DNA of 64,000 bases from Halothermothrix orenii H 168. GTDB lineage: Bacteria > Bacillota > Halanaerobiia > Halanaerobiales > Halothermotrichaceae. Position 1 is the first letter of the stretch, and the number at the start of each line of letters is the position of its first letter. The position numbers and the translations under genes are program-made. The notes under the pieces are model-generated. The model ran no database searches. It was not told the origin of the DNA and was given only the letters and a program-made list of their open reading frames with translations. The stretch spans positions 1,644,501 to 1,708,500 of the forward strand of contig NC_011899.1 in assembly GCF_000020485.1 (NCBI RefSeq). Direction: 5' to 3'. Of this stretch, positions 8,167 to 17,848 are shown one piece after another.

Positions 8167-9618
8167 CTAACGGGGTCGGCCGACTAGCATTCCCTTACCG
8201 ATGGCATAAATATCATCGATAACCATCTGAAAATCAACCTCTCTATCCTCAACCTGACCCCGTTCTGAAAGTTTTTCCCGGTGGTATTCTTTAACATCGT
8301 GACTAAAGGGGAGGTTACCAAAATTAAGGTACCTTACTGCTCCCTGGTTATCCCGGGCCGGTAATACCTGACCGGCATTGTGTTTACTCGGGGCAAAGGG
8401 GATATCCATAACCCCGGCACTGAAAGCCCTGACAGTTCCCTGGACCAGGTCACCGTCACCGAGTTCTAAGACCCGGTTGAGGATCTGTTCAGTCTCCCTG
8501 ATTATCATTTCCTTTTCCTCATCCATATTGTGGGTCTGCTCCAGACCCTGATCCTGTAGCATATTTACAATCTGTTTAGTAGTTTTAAGTCCAGCTGCAT
8601 TGGCCTCTTTGGTAGGAATCCCCATAGCCTCATGGGGGGTTTTGACAATAACTTTAGTAGCCCGGCTTAAGGAAGCAGCCGCCGCTCCCCAGGAAATTAC
8701 AGCATAGGCCTTTGATTCATCCTGGGGAAAGCCACCCATCCACTGGTGAAAGACAGTAGTAACCATAACATCATCATACCCAAATTTATCTAGATAATCC
8801 CGGGCCAGTTCCCTCAAGCTCTGAATGGCAGCAACATCCTGTATTAAGTTTCCATTCTGACCATAACCGAGACTTAAGTATTTAACCCCCTGTCTGGCTG
8901 CCAGTAAAGCCTCTATGATGGCCACACTATGAGAGATAGATGGGGGAACCAGGGTTCCGGTCAGGGGACCAAAGGGCTCCCTGTTAATATTAACACCGTG
9001 TTCCTGATAATATCCAACCAGACGGTCCACATATTGCCAGTACCTGATAGTATCTTCAATGGCGACACTCTTGGCATAGGGGATATTATAGGAAATGCCA
9101 CCCCCTTCAAAATCAGTAAAACCACCGGCCAGGGTAATCTCGGCCAACAGCCGGGCATCAGGGGTACCGTGCCTGACCTGAACCGGAACATTGACAGCCT
9201 CATTAACCTGCCGGCAGACCTTGACTCCATGGTTTACAGCTGGAAAACCATTGAGCATGGAGCGCCCCATTTCCCGGCTTTCCTTTATGCCATTTTCCGC
9301 CTCCCGGTACTGATTTTGACGGGTGTAACTGTCTATGGTAGTCGGTAAAAGGTCAGCCTCACCTTCTTCCCTTAAATACTGAAGCAAGCCAATATGTTCC
9401 TCAGGTAGAGCCACTCCGGCCCGGGGCTGGATTAAAGTCTTACCCACCTGATCTGCTTTCATTAAGGTATTAACCATAATCCGTTCCTCAGGAATACTCT
9501 TATGGTAAGCAACAGCTTCATCAAAGTCAACTTCTTTCCCTGTTGGCCAGGCCTTTAAAACCTCTTCCCTCTCCTTTAAAAACAACTCTTCATCAAGGCG
9601 TTTGTCTTTAATAGTCAT
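8167..9618 (-). CDS. glmE: Glutamate (methylaspartate) mutase, catalytic subunit E
   Basis: Large subunit of adenosylcobalamin-dependent glutamate mutase, which rearranges L-glutamate to (2S,3S)-3-methylaspartate by a radical mechanism. The 483-aa length equals the clostridial GlmE. Recognisable stretches are the arginine-rich substrate region '[16 protein letters not shown]' and the TIM-barrel segments '[13 protein letters not shown]' and '[15 protein letters not shown]'. It works with GlmS, which carries the cobalamin, and GlmL, which reactivates the complex; all three are adjacent in the order S-L-E. Confidence 0.97.
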   Translation of the reverse strand: MTIKDKRLDEELFLKEREEVLKAWPTGKEVDFDEAVAYHKSIPEERIMVNTLMKADQVGKTLIQPRAGVALPEEHIGLLQYLREEGEADLLPTTIDSYTRQNQYREAENGIKESREMGRSMLNGFPAVNHGVKVCRQVNEAVNVPVQVRHGTPDARLLAEITLAGGFTDFEGGGISYNIPYAKSVAIEDTIRYWQYVDRLVGYYQEHGVNINREPFGPLTGTLVPPSISHSVAIIEALLAARQGVKYLSLGYGQNGNLIQDVAAIQSLRELARDYLDKFGYDDVMVTTVFHQWMGGFPQDESKAYAVISWGAAAASLSRATKVIVKTPHEAMGIPTKEANAAGLKTTKQIVNMLQDQGLEQTHNMDEEKEMIIRETEQILNRVLELGDGDLVQGTVRAFSAGVMDIPFAPSKHNAGQVLPARDNQGAVRYLNFGNLPFSHDVKEYHREKLSERGQVEDREVDFQMVIDDIYAIGKGMLVGRPR

Positions 9619-9631
9619 ATTAACCTCCCCG

Positions 9632-11026
9632 CTAAATTTCTTTGATATATTTTTTCATCAGTTTGAGGCTTTCCTCCGGCCTTACTTCACCCAGTAATCC
9701 GGCAGCAGCCATAATATATTTACTATCGATCATAATATCAGGACTTACCGGAGCCAGTAATTCAGGATCATCATGGTTATCGTACAGGGTTCCCGAAAGG
9801 ATATAACCGGGGTCAGGATTATTTACAATTATCCCCCCGGTTCCGATTAAATATTCAATCCGGGACAGGTCTTTCCCCTCCTGAATCAGGCTAGCCCCCA
9901 TCGGGGTATAAACTGTCTTCAACCTGCCTACATGGCGGGATACCCCCATTCTGGCAGCATGCCTTCCCATCAGGTTATCAACCACCTGTTCCCCCTCATT
10001 CTGTGGTATATAGTCAGGCTCATCATGCAGGGTGGATATATATTTAACAATACTATCACAGTCGAAACTTTTTACTCCCATTTCCTTCAATTCATCAACA
10101 AATTTATTAATACCAACGGCCTCTATAAGAGTCGGGGCATTATACCTCATACCGAGATCCCCTTCAACAGTTCTTTTAACATACGGCTCCTCAAGGCCCC
10201 GCAGATTAACATTACTCCGGGTTGGCTTCCCACTGGCAATAGAATGGACATCAGTCGTGGCCCCACCAATATCAACCACCATAAGTTCCCCCAGTCCTTC
10301 CTCATCACCGGTTCCGTCAGCTAAAAGGGATGCTGCGTTAAGAACCGCAGCCGGAGTAGGCATAATGACACCATCGATAAAATTATTGACCCGGTCAAGC
10401 CCCTTGGCCTGAATTATTTTATTGAGGAAGATTTCCCTAATTGTCTCCCGGGCTGGCTGTATATTCAACTCCTCAAGGCGGGGCATAACATTTTCGGTTA
10501 CATGAACCTCTTTCCCGGCTACAGAAAGTATTTTTTCAACTTCATCGGCCACAACCCGGTTTCCGGCTACAATAATGGGCTGTTCCAGATTACATTTAGC
10601 CAGTTTTTTAGCATTATGGATAATTACATCCTTATTACCACCATCGGTACCCCCCGCCAGGAGAATAATATCTGGTTTTATCCCCTCAATCTCCCTGACC
10701 TCAGAATCGGTCAATTCAAAACTGTAGGTTTTTAAAACCTTACTCCCGGCCCCCAGGGCCGCCCTCCGGGCGGCTTCAGCGGTAAGATCGGGCACGAGCC
10801 CGATGGCCACAATTTTCAAACCACCGGCAGCACTACTGCAGGCCAGTTTGTAACGGGCTTTCTCCCAGTCTTTAATACCGGCTAAAGCCTCCTTAAGGCC
10901 GATAGTTACATCCTCAAAGACAGTGGTATGGGCCTGGCTTTGACCCCTGATTTCAATTTTTTCTAAATCTATTAAGGTAACTTTAGTATAAGTGCTCCCG
11001 ATATCAATTAATAAGGCTGTTTCCAT
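9632..11026 (-). CDS. glmL: Glutamate mutase reactivase/chaperone GlmL
   Basis: ATPase of the ASKHA (actin/Hsp70-like) fold that exchanges damaged cobalamin in glutamate mutase. N-terminal phosphate-1 motif [16 protein letters not shown] and a second '[14 protein letters not shown]' motif near residue 250 are the nucleotide-binding signatures. About 464 aa, as in Clostridium. A GTG at 11038 would overlap glmS by 11 bp, but the ATG at 11026 lies one base after the glmS stop and has AGGGGTG correctly spaced, so it is preferred. It sits between glmS and glmE. Confidence 0.96.
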   Translation of the reverse strand: METALLIDIGSTYTKVTLIDLEKIEIRGQSQAHTTVFEDVTIGLKEALAGIKDWEKARYKLACSSAAGGLKIVAIGLVPDLTAEAARRAALGAGSKVLKTYSFELTDSEVREIEGIKPDIILLAGGTDGGNKDVIIHNAKKLAKCNLEQPIIVAGNRVVADEVEKILSVAGKEVHVTENVMPRLEELNIQPARETIREIFLNKIIQAKGLDRVNNFIDGVIMPTPAAVLNAASLLADGTGDEEGLGELMVVDIGGATTDVHSIASGKPTRSNVNLRGLEEPYVKRTVEGDLGMRYNAPTLIEAVGINKFVDELKEMGVKSFDCDSIVKYISTLHDEPDYIPQNEGEQVVDNLMGRHAARMGVSRHVGRLKTVYTPMGASLIQEGKDLSRIEYLIGTGGIIVNNPDPGYILSGTLYDNHDDPELLAPVSPDIMIDSKYIMAAAGLLGEVRPEESLKLMKKYIKEI

Positions 11027-11027
11027 C

Positions 11028-11468
11028 TCACAAGACACCCCTGGATTTAAGGTCTTCTTCTAAATCAGCAATGGCTTCTTCAGGCAGGGTACCTGGAGGA
11101 TAGACCCTGTCAAAACCCATATCCAGGAACAGCTTTCTCACCTTTTCCCAGTCCTGTTTTCCAACTACCAGGTTACCGCCAACATAAATTAAAATATCCC
11201 CGATTCCGGCCTCAATACATTTCTCCCTGAGGCCCCGACAGTCCATCTCACCATGGCCATAAAGAGATGAAACCCAGATAGCCTCGGCCCCGGTTTCAAT
11301 GGCCGCAGATACAAATTCCTTCTGAGAAACCATAACCCCGATATTGGCTACATCAAAACCGGCTTCCCTCAAGGCATGCTCCAGAATCTGATTACCGACC
11401 GCATGAACATCAGCTCCGATAACTCCCAGAACTACAGTAGGTTTGTTGTCATCATTTTTGCCCGCCAT
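11028..11468 (-). CDS. glmS: Glutamate mutase cobalamin-binding subunit S
   Basis: Small B12-binding subunit (146 aa) of glutamate mutase. The DxHxxG motif that supplies the base-off cobalt ligand histidine is present in [15 protein letters not shown], followed by the conserved [12 protein letters not shown] and the GG of [10 protein letters not shown]. The end '[14 protein letters not shown]' is typical of the family. First gene of the glm operon, preceded by a strong GGGGGAG ribosome site and an AT-rich tandem repeat. Not to be confused with glucosamine synthase, which shares the symbol. Confidence 0.97.
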   Translation of the reverse strand: MAGKNDDNKPTVVLGVIGADVHAVGNQILEHALREAGFDVANIGVMVSQKEFVSAAIETGAEAIWVSSLYGHGEMDCRGLREKCIEAGIGDILIYVGGNLVVGKQDWEKVRKLFLDMGFDRVYPPGTLPEEAIADLEEDLKSRGVL

Positions 11469-11485
11469 TTTACTCCCCCTTATTT

Positions 11486-11529
11486 ATTAATAATTTACAT
11501 ATTAATAATTTACATATTAATAATTTACA
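11486..11529. repeat. 15-bp tandem repeat, three copies, in the glmS leader
   Basis: ATTAATAATTTACAT occurs three times head-to-tail (11486-11500, 11501-11515, 11516-11529) a few bases upstream of the glmS ribosome site. Its place suggests an effect on transcription start or leader length, but it may be a neutral AT-rich repeat like others in this window. Confidence 0.85.
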
Positions 11530-11602
11530 ATTATAAATAACTGAATAAAAATGCCTGCCTGGCCAGAGCAAGATCCCGTCCAGCTACCGGATTATATCTG
11601 TC

Positions 11603-12568
11603 TTAAATTTGTTTAATATCAAGAAGGGCCATTTTAAGAAGGTTGACCGAACCCCGGTCCGGGGTATACTCAAAGGGTATTACCTGCCTTTCGCCACCGG
11701 CCAGTTTTTGAATCTCCTTAAACCGATGGGGGGAGGTTATTAAAATATCATACCTTGCTATAAATTCCTCTAATTCTTCTTTATCCTCGGTAGTAGTATA
11801 ATTAAGTTTGAAATTATTTAAACTGGTTTTGGTAAGGGACCTCTCCACTTCCCGGGCAAAGTAATCAGAAAGACATATTAACCCGATACTGGAACCCGGC
11901 TTTATCCGGGCCAGTTTAACGATGGTGTCCATTTTCGGTTCCAGGTTCATATCTATAACTTCTTTATCCATTCCAGACACAAACTCTTCAACCTCCTGGA
12001 GGTGGAAGGGGGTAGTAACGATCATCTCTACCCGGTCCAGGATCTTTCTGGTTTTTTGAGGATTTTCCCTAAGGTCACCTATTAACACCGGGATACAGGC
12101 AATACCGGGGTCAAGACCGGCATCCACCATCAGGGCTGAAAGCTGCTCCTGGTTACATTCAATAAAGGCGACTTTTATCTTACTGAGCATCTCCTCTTTT
12201 TCTTTAGCCCTGACATAGGCAATAGTTAAGAAATCATCAAGGCTAAACCCCAGGCCGATGGCCTCCTCCATGGCCAGATCGATTATCTTCAAGAGCTTAT
12301 CCTTGCGGCTCGGCTCCCTGACTCCTGATACCTTACCGGCTATAAATGTCCCCTTTCCCTGCTGTGAAGATACAATACCCTCTGCCTCAAGTTCTTTATA
12401 GGCAGTACTGACCCTGTTCCGGCTTACCTTTAGTTCTTCAGCCAGTTCCCGTTCCGGAGGTAGGCGATCCCCCCGGGATAAAATTCCTCGCTCCACCATT
12501 GTTTTAATCTGATTCTTAATCTGAACATAAATAGGCACTGCCGACTCCCTGTCAACCTTTATTTGCAT
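11603..12568 (-). CDS. GntR-family regulator of the glutamate operon
   Basis: A 321-aa transcription regulator. Residues 1-75 form a GntR winged helix (VPIYVQIKNQIKTMVERG, LPPERELAEELKVSRNRV, GKGTFIAG). The following ~230 residues are neither a UTRA nor an FCD domain; two alternating alpha/beta halves ('MIVTTPFHLQEVEEFV', 'SIGLICLSDYFAREVERSL') suggest a two-lobed effector domain, possibly distantly periplasmic-binding-like. It is transcribed just ahead of glmS (134 bp), so control of glutamate fermentation is a reasonable inference. The ligand is unknown. Confidence 0.85.
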   Translation of the reverse strand: MQIKVDRESAVPIYVQIKNQIKTMVERGILSRGDRLPPERELAEELKVSRNRVSTAYKELEAEGIVSSQQGKGTFIAGKVSGVREPSRKDKLLKIIDLAMEEAIGLGFSLDDFLTIAYVRAKEKEEMLSKIKVAFIECNQEQLSALMVDAGLDPGIACIPVLIGDLRENPQKTRKILDRVEMIVTTPFHLQEVEEFVSGMDKEVIDMNLEPKMDTIVKLARIKPGSSIGLICLSDYFAREVERSLTKTSLNNFKLNYTTTEDKEELEEFIARYDILITSPHRFKEIQKLAGGERQVIPFEYTPDRGSVNLLKMALLDIKQI

Positions 12569-12653
12569 CGAACCACCCCTGTTTGAAATTTTCCGGATTT
12601 TATATGAAACCAGGAATATATATTAAGCCAGGCACCGGTTAACCTTTATTCAA

Positions 12654-12848
12654 TTAATATCTTTCCCGGATATTAGTATAAGTACAGGTTGCCGTTAAAA
12701 CATTATTATAAAATATTAAAGGGTAAAATTCCTGAATTAGTGGCCTAATGGTACGGTGGATTAGTCCAATTTTATTAAAAAAATACAGTCCAGCCCTTCT
12801 TAACAGTTTATAAGTTTTTTTATAAACCTCTCTGGTATCTGCAACCAT
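12654..12848 (-). CDS. Doubtful short reading frame (possible remnant)
   Basis: A 64-codon frame rich in aromatic and basic residues (for example 'YKLLRRAGLYFFNKIGLIH'). There is no Shine-Dalgarno before its ATG and the open frame continues upstream without another start. No family recognised. It may be a remnant of a lost gene or chance. The 648-bp gap 12569-13216 also holds a tiny minus-strand frame (MLDLR) behind a strong AGGAGGT at about 13051-13057, and the plus-strand tail listed next; otherwise nothing is seen. Confidence 0.25.
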   Translation of the reverse strand: MVADTREVYKKTYKLLRRAGLYFFNKIGLIHRTIRPLIQEFYPLIFYNNVLTATCTYTNIRERY

Positions 12849-13135
12849 AAAATTTAGCTCATTATATAAATTCTCTTTTACTTTATTCTATTATATAACT
12901 TACACAAAGTTCTATTATTTCCTCCAAAAATATTTAATTATTTTTCTGTATTTTTATGAAAACAAAATATTTTTCTTATAAATTTTCAGGTCTATTGGGA
13001 TAGATAGTAGGATTATCAATCCATCATTTTTACCTCAAATCTAACATTTTTTTACCTCCTGTAATTATAAATTTTCAACACTTTTTCAGATTATACGTTT
13101 ATATAAGTGAAGACATTTTAAAAAGAGTAATTAAA

Positions 13136-13222
13136 ATGGTTGAAACTAAAAACAATGAACTTACGGGTACCATTGCCAGCATGGGGCTTCTTGATTTAAC
13201 TACCCCTATCTACCCTCTATAA
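13136..13222 (+). pseudogene. Possible 3' remnant of a lost plus-strand gene
   Basis: A plus-strand frame of 28 codons from ATG 13136 ends at TAA 13220-13222, overlapping the end of the DUF3307 gene. Its last codons (TIASMGLLDLTTPIYPL) use GC-richer, coding-like codons in an otherwise AT-rich gap, and the frame stays open upstream for about 40 more codons without a start or ribosome site. It could be the tail of a decayed gene. No homologue is recognised and chance remains possible. Confidence 0.2.
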
Positions 13223-13966
13223 ACCCAGGTATGACTTCAGAATTAAACCCCCGACCAGGGCAATAAAAGTACTGGTCAAGGTACCCAGTAGATAGTATTC
13301 AGCAAAATCTTTACTCCGCAGCCTTTCAAAACGGGCCAGAGATTTAGCCGTTAAAACCAGAGCCAGAGATGATATGGACCCGAACACCACCAGGGTTACA
13401 ATCAGGGCCCTTTCCACAAGACCAATATAGTATCCTACCTTAACATTGGCCTGCTGGGCTGCTATTTTAACCAGGTTTAATATTTTTTTGACCACAATAC
13501 CCCCGACAAAGGTGGCCACCAGATAAAAAATGGCACTGACGAGTACTTCTTCAGTAAATAAAGGAATAGAAAACTGACCACTTTCCAGTTTTAACTCAAT
13601 TACAGGGCTGAAAACAGGTTTAATGGGCTGTGTTAAAAATTCCTGCCACAAAAATAAGAGAATAAACAAATGGGCCAGCTGATCCCCTATAAACAGAACA
13701 AGATCCCTGACCGGTGACCCCATCCCGACCAGCCTGTCTTTAACCCAGTCTATAGTTATGTGACCCAGGGTAACCCACAGACCAAAATAAAAGGCGGTTT
13801 TAGCACCATAACAGGATAATAATATTAGATAAACGGTGAACAGGATAAAACCATGGGTCAAATATCCTTTGATTCTGTTCTTCCTTTTAAGATTAACAAT
13901 GTAACCTGTCTGAAGAATAAAATCAGCAATCAAATGGGAAAGGACTGCCAGCAAGAAAAACCTCAT
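13217..13966 (-). CDS. DUF3307 membrane protein (SatE-like partner of SatD)
   Basis: A 249-aa integral membrane protein. The N-terminal 'LAVLSHLIADFILQTGY' is the hallmark of DUF3307 (HLIADF..Q). Hydrophobic segments near residues 35-52, 58-75, 85-105, 140-160 and 185-210 suggest five or more membrane spans. It follows SatD by 29 bp on the same strand, a pairing common in Firmicutes. The role is unknown; streptococcal sat genes were linked to secretion and acid tolerance, which cannot be transferred safely here. Confidence 0.75.
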   Translation of the reverse strand: MRFFLLAVLSHLIADFILQTGYIVNLKRKNRIKGYLTHGFILFTVYLILLSCYGAKTAFYFGLWVTLGHITIDWVKDRLVGMGSPVRDLVLFIGDQLAHLFILLFLWQEFLTQPIKPVFSPVIELKLESGQFSIPLFTEEVLVSAIFYLVATFVGGIVVKKILNLVKIAAQQANVKVGYYIGLVERALIVTLVVFGSISSLALVLTAKSLARFERLRSKDFAEYYLLGTLTSTFIALVGGLILKSYLGL

Positions 13967-13995
13967 AAGTTATCACAACCTTATTCTAATTTTTA

Positions 13996-14616
13996 TTATT
14001 TACTACCCAAAAGACGCAACCCCATCTTACTCAGGGTCTCTTCCGCCTCCCTCACCTGATTCCAGTTAGCAGCACTACACCTCTTCTGGACATTTTGCAG
14101 GGCAATACCCAGTACCAGGGCTGCTTCCCGGTAGGTCCCCTTTTTATCATAGAGGTGGACTGCCTCCCACTGGGCTTCAGTCCAGCGGGACTGGATGGTG
14201 TCAAGTAGGAGATAAAGGGTATTGACTACCTCATCCCACCGGTCGTCACCACTACAGACCAGAGTAAAATGATCCTTCTCATCTTTAATACCGTCCAGGG
14301 CCTTTCGGGCCCGGCTAAATGCTGTTCCATTCATCTCCCAGGGGGTATTTGACCCATATCCTTCTTCAATAGTCCCAAAACCAATGCCAATCCGGAGCTC
14401 CAGGGGCTGACAGTAGTACCTTAACTCCCTGACCACTTCAGGATAATCTCCATAGCCCCGGCATACTACCTGGAGTTCATCACCCCGGAAAACCCCGACC
14501 GGGACCATCAGGGACGGGTGGGAAAAATCCACCAGTTTGTCCTTTAGCAGGGTAGTAACCCGGTCATGATTCCTGGAACCAATAACATCAGCAGTAATTA
14601 CCGTAACCTGATCCAT
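13996..14616 (-). CDS. SatD-family protein
   Basis: A 206-aa cytoplasmic protein. It opens 'VTVITADVIGSRNHDR' and has VPVGVFRGDELQVVC near residue 45, the paired Asp and GDE-Q motifs typical of SatD; their spacing resembles the metal-binding palm of nucleotidyl cyclases and GGDEF proteins. The C-terminal ~70 residues (SRWTEAQWEAVHLY... EAALVLGIALQNVQKRC) look like a helix-turn-helix. An enzymatic or signalling role is inference. It lies in an operon with the DUF3307 membrane protein. Confidence 0.75.
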   Translation of the reverse strand: MDQVTVITADVIGSRNHDRVTTLLKDKLVDFSHPSLMVPVGVFRGDELQVVCRGYGDYPEVVRELRYYCQPLELRIGIGFGTIEEGYGSNTPWEMNGTAFSRARKALDGIKDEKDHFTLVCSGDDRWDEVVNTLYLLLDTIQSRWTEAQWEAVHLYDKKGTYREAALVLGIALQNVQKRCSAANWNQVREAEETLSKMGLRLLGSK

Positions 14617-14896
14617 CTCCCTATCAGTCTCCCTTCAATATCACTCCAACTCCCGGTATTAAATATATAAAAAATAGTCAAAGCTAAAACTTAAATTAAA
14701 AAAAATCTTAAAACATTAAATCAGATTAAAATTTAAAAATCCAGTATAGCCTCCCCGGTAATGTTAAACCGGTAACTGGTAAATCACCTGGCCTCAATGG
14801 ATTAACTAAACTTTTAAGATTGTTAGTCAATTGTTAATCAATCTGTTTAATAATATTTTCTATATTATGTATATAAATTCCTGTTTATATTTTGAA

Positions 14897-14923
14897 AAAA
14901 GAGGGCCCTGTCGACCCTCTTTT
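14897..14923 (-). terminator. Terminator after the amidase-gerM operon
   Basis: AAAAGAGGG (14897-14905) and CCCTCTTTT (14915-14923) form a perfect 9-bp stem with a 9-base loop directly after the gerM stop codon. On the minus strand it ends in T residues, a good intrinsic terminator. Confidence 0.85.
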
Positions 14924-14924
14924 C

Positions 14925-15446
14925 TCATGTTTCCTGTTTTAACAACCTTTTATTGGGTTCAATGGGAGGCATTAAATAAATGTGCCCGGCCAGGGTTTCA
15001 ATCTTCTCTCCTTCCAGCATGAACTGAACTTTTTCAATTTCAGGAAACTGGGTCATGGTATTTACAATAGAGTATACGGTCATTGACTCTCCTGTACTAC
15101 CGCCCCAGTGGTTATCCTTCAGGGCCCGGTTGAAATCAATATAGGCAATACCATCTTTAACCCTCAAGTCCAGGATTTCAACCCCCTCAGGTATGGTCGG
15201 ATTAAGGTTATTACTTTCAGGTCCCTTTATTAGTTCCTTAAGGGTATTTAGATAAATATGGTCAGCTTTTACCATCCTTTTTTCAGCCTTTAAATACATG
15301 GCATCACTGGTTGAAAAATAAAGTAATACCTCTTTAAGTTCGTTATTGGTCGGTTCAGTTTCCTGGTTATTATATTGATAAAAGGCAAAAAAACCAATCA
15401 CTACAAGTGTAATGATTATCAAAAGAAGTTTATCTTTATTTATCAT
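14925..15446 (-). CDS. GerM-domain protein, membrane anchored
   Basis: About 173 aa with one N-terminal membrane helix (LLLIIITLVVIGFFAFY) followed by an extracytoplasmic GerM domain: LYFSTSDAMYLKAEKR, 'PEGVEILDLRVKDGIAYIDF' and a central GSTGESMTVYSIVNT. GerM domains occur in sporulation and germination proteins and in lipoproteins that bind cell wall. A TTG at 15470 would give 8 more residues; the ATG at 15446 overlaps the amidase end by 11 bp and is chosen. The amidase neighbour points to a peptidoglycan-related role. Confidence 0.85.
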   Translation of the reverse strand: MINKDKLLLIIITLVVIGFFAFYQYNNQETEPTNNELKEVLLYFSTSDAMYLKAEKRMVKADHIYLNTLKELIKGPESNNLNPTIPEGVEILDLRVKDGIAYIDFNRALKDNHWGGSTGESMTVYSIVNTMTQFPEIEKVQFMLEGEKIETLAGHIYLMPPIEPNKRLLKQET

Positions 15447-17676
15447 GGGTGTTTCCATCTCCCTGTTCAATTTTTTTAATATAATTTAATATACCCCGAT
15501 AGAGGGCCCTGGCCACTCTCTTCCGGAACAACTCACTCCTCAGCAGAGTTTCTTCATGGGGATTGGATAAAAAGCCGACTTCTACCAGAGCTGCTGGCAT
15601 AGAGGAGTGATTCAGGACATAGAGTTCCTCCTGTTTCACACCCCGATTTTCAAGCTTCAATTCCCTAACCAGTTGTTCCTGTAAATTCTGGGCCAGAAGA
15701 AGACTATTCCCTGTTTTATCAGGGGAAATATAGGTCTCTATCCCTTCTGAATAGGATTCATTGAAGGCATTGGCATGAATACTTACAAATATTCTCGCCC
15801 GGGCATCATTTGCCTTTTTGACCCGGTCTTTTAGAGAGATAAAGGTGTCATCAGTTCTGGTCATTAAGACCCGGTATCCTTCATCTTCCAGAAGGGTTTT
15901 TACCTTCCGGGCAATATCAAGGGTCACAATCTTTTCCTTGAGACCCGTTACCCCCAGCGCCCCGGGATCAAAACCACCGTGTCCGGCATCAATAGCTATT
16001 ATATTGGTTAGCTCCTTTTTCTCTTCTTTCTTTAACCTGACCTTTATAACATGGGACGGAGTCGGTGACAATACTTCATATTCATACCTCTTACCCAGCT
16101 CAAAAACAAATCTGGCAATCCGGGGTTCTTTACTAAACTGACTCAATCTAATATCCTTAATCAACGGAGAAGAAGTAGGTAAGTCCTCTTCATCCAGGTT
16201 GTTGACAATACCCCTGGCATCAACGACCAGCCTGTTGGGATAGAAAAACTCCTTAATTTCATAATTGACCTTTCCACTTAAAAATATACTTATATCTGTA
16301 AATTTTTTGGTATTATCTAATTTTATCTTCTCTATTTTGTTATTTAATATTATCATATGTTGATACCGGTTATTTGTTTCCTTTACCTGATTCCAGGTAT
16401 AACCTGTATATTCCAATAAATCAGCTACTATCCTGACTGTTTCTTCATTGAACCGGGCTGAACGAATTCTTTTAATCAACCCATTTTGCACATTTATTTT
16501 TTCAGGAAAATCCTTATCCCTGACTGAATTTATTAAATCCACCACCAGGCGATCTGGGTTCTGAAGAATAAAAATATCGGGCTTAATCTTCCGGTTTGTT
16601 GTAAATTCAATCCTGTTATCAACACACTTCAGGTCGGCAACTTTTGTAATCTGGCCGGGAACAAGCACCAGTTGATTCCCCTGAGAATCTGTCTTTAAAT
16701 TTAAATAACTACCTTTTTTCAATACAACAACTACCCTGAGAATAATGGGATCATAACTATACTGACTGACTTCAATATCACTGACCCATTTATTTATAGG
16801 GAGATCGATATCAAAATCACTCTGCATCATATCGGGGATATCAAGAACAAGCCTCCTGGGGTTGGAAAGCAAGGATATCTCAGGTTTTTTAATACTACCG
16901 GTTGATTTTATTACCAGCCGTTCTTTCTCCCATTTAACACTTTTAATGTGGGGTAAAAATTTAATTAAAATACCTGAATCCGTCTCTTCCACCCCTCCAT
17001 CCAGTTTAAAGGGGATGGGGTATTTTGAACTGACCACCAGCTGCAACCTGGCCCTGTTGACGGCCTTATTTATTTTCAAATAAAAGTTTTCATTAGAAAG
17101 GCTATCCTTAAAGTTTTTCGAAAGCATTGCCTTATCGATTTCAATTATTAACTGACGGGGGTCATCAGACTTGATAACCCGGTAAGGAGTTATCTTATCC
17201 ATATCAATCAGGAGCTGCTGACCCTCTTTTAGCCAGGTAATTCCTTTAATATAGGACTCGGGTTTATAGATATACCAGGTATCACCTTCCTGATTAATCA
17301 AATATCCAAAACCACTTACCACCTGAACAGGAACATAGGTCTGTCCCTCTCTCAAGAGCATACCATTATCAACTTTTATAGTTCTGTTATTAACCTGAAT
17401 ATAGGGGTTATTGACCATTAACTTGACAGTCACCCCATTGAGGGACATGGTCAGGGTCTTAATGGGCTTATACCATTTAACGGTAGACCCTGTGTATTCG
17501 GCCAGGGAACGGGATTTTATAAGGAGCTGACCCCCGTAGATTATGGGATTAAAGTCCTGAGTTACATCTTTACCATTAAAGACTATGTTTACCTCCCGGG
17601 CTCCAGCCTGGGCCGGGATCAGCCATATAAGTAAGAGTATTGTAATTATAAATATATAAAAAGTGTGCCTTAACAC
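15436..17676 (-). CDS. Multi-AMIN-domain N-acetylmuramoyl-L-alanine amidase
   Basis: Exported 746-aa cell-wall hydrolase. A signal peptide (to about residue 25, PAQAGA) is followed by a copper-amine-oxidase-like N domain (residues ~28-130), three to four AMIN domains (~150-510) that target envelope structures, and a zinc amidase_3 domain from ~550. Zinc and catalytic motifs are present: IDAGHGG, LKEK, SIHANAF and LVEVGFLSN. It cuts the amide between MurNAc and L-Ala, probably in cell separation. Multiple AMIN domains are typical of double-membraned bacteria. It overlaps gerM. Confidence 0.95.
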   Translation of the reverse strand: MLRHTFYIFIITILLLIWLIPAQAGAREVNIVFNGKDVTQDFNPIIYGGQLLIKSRSLAEYTGSTVKWYKPIKTLTMSLNGVTVKLMVNNPYIQVNNRTIKVDNGMLLREGQTYVPVQVVSGFGYLINQEGDTWYIYKPESYIKGITWLKEGQQLLIDMDKITPYRVIKSDDPRQLIIEIDKAMLSKNFKDSLSNENFYLKINKAVNRARLQLVVSSKYPIPFKLDGGVEETDSGILIKFLPHIKSVKWEKERLVIKSTGSIKKPEISLLSNPRRLVLDIPDMMQSDFDIDLPINKWVSDIEVSQYSYDPIILRVVVVLKKGSYLNLKTDSQGNQLVLVPGQITKVADLKCVDNRIEFTTNRKIKPDIFILQNPDRLVVDLINSVRDKDFPEKINVQNGLIKRIRSARFNEETVRIVADLLEYTGYTWNQVKETNNRYQHMIILNNKIEKIKLDNTKKFTDISIFLSGKVNYEIKEFFYPNRLVVDARGIVNNLDEEDLPTSSPLIKDIRLSQFSKEPRIARFVFELGKRYEYEVLSPTPSHVIKVRLKKEEKKELTNIIAIDAGHGGFDPGALGVTGLKEKIVTLDIARKVKTLLEDEGYRVLMTRTDDTFISLKDRVKKANDARARIFVSIHANAFNESYSEGIETYISPDKTGNSLLLAQNLQEQLVRELKLENRGVKQEELYVLNHSSMPAALVEVGFLSNPHEETLLRSELFRKRVARALYRGILNYIKKIEQGDGNTHDK

Positions 17677-17848
17677 TTTTACCCCGCCCCTTTATAATTT
17701 ATTTCCTCATAATTCCAATAATATTCCCAAGTATTCTACATTATTATATATATTTCTTGCCCCGGGCACCCTTTTCCTGCCTCAACAATATAATTAAATA
17801 TATCTAAAATGAATATAATAATAATCAGACTATAAGGGGGTTTTAGAT

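Noticed and set aside
12849-13216. Riboswitch or T-box in the AT-rich gap
   Set aside because: No conserved riboswitch core, T-box sequence or antiterminator structure could be recognised.
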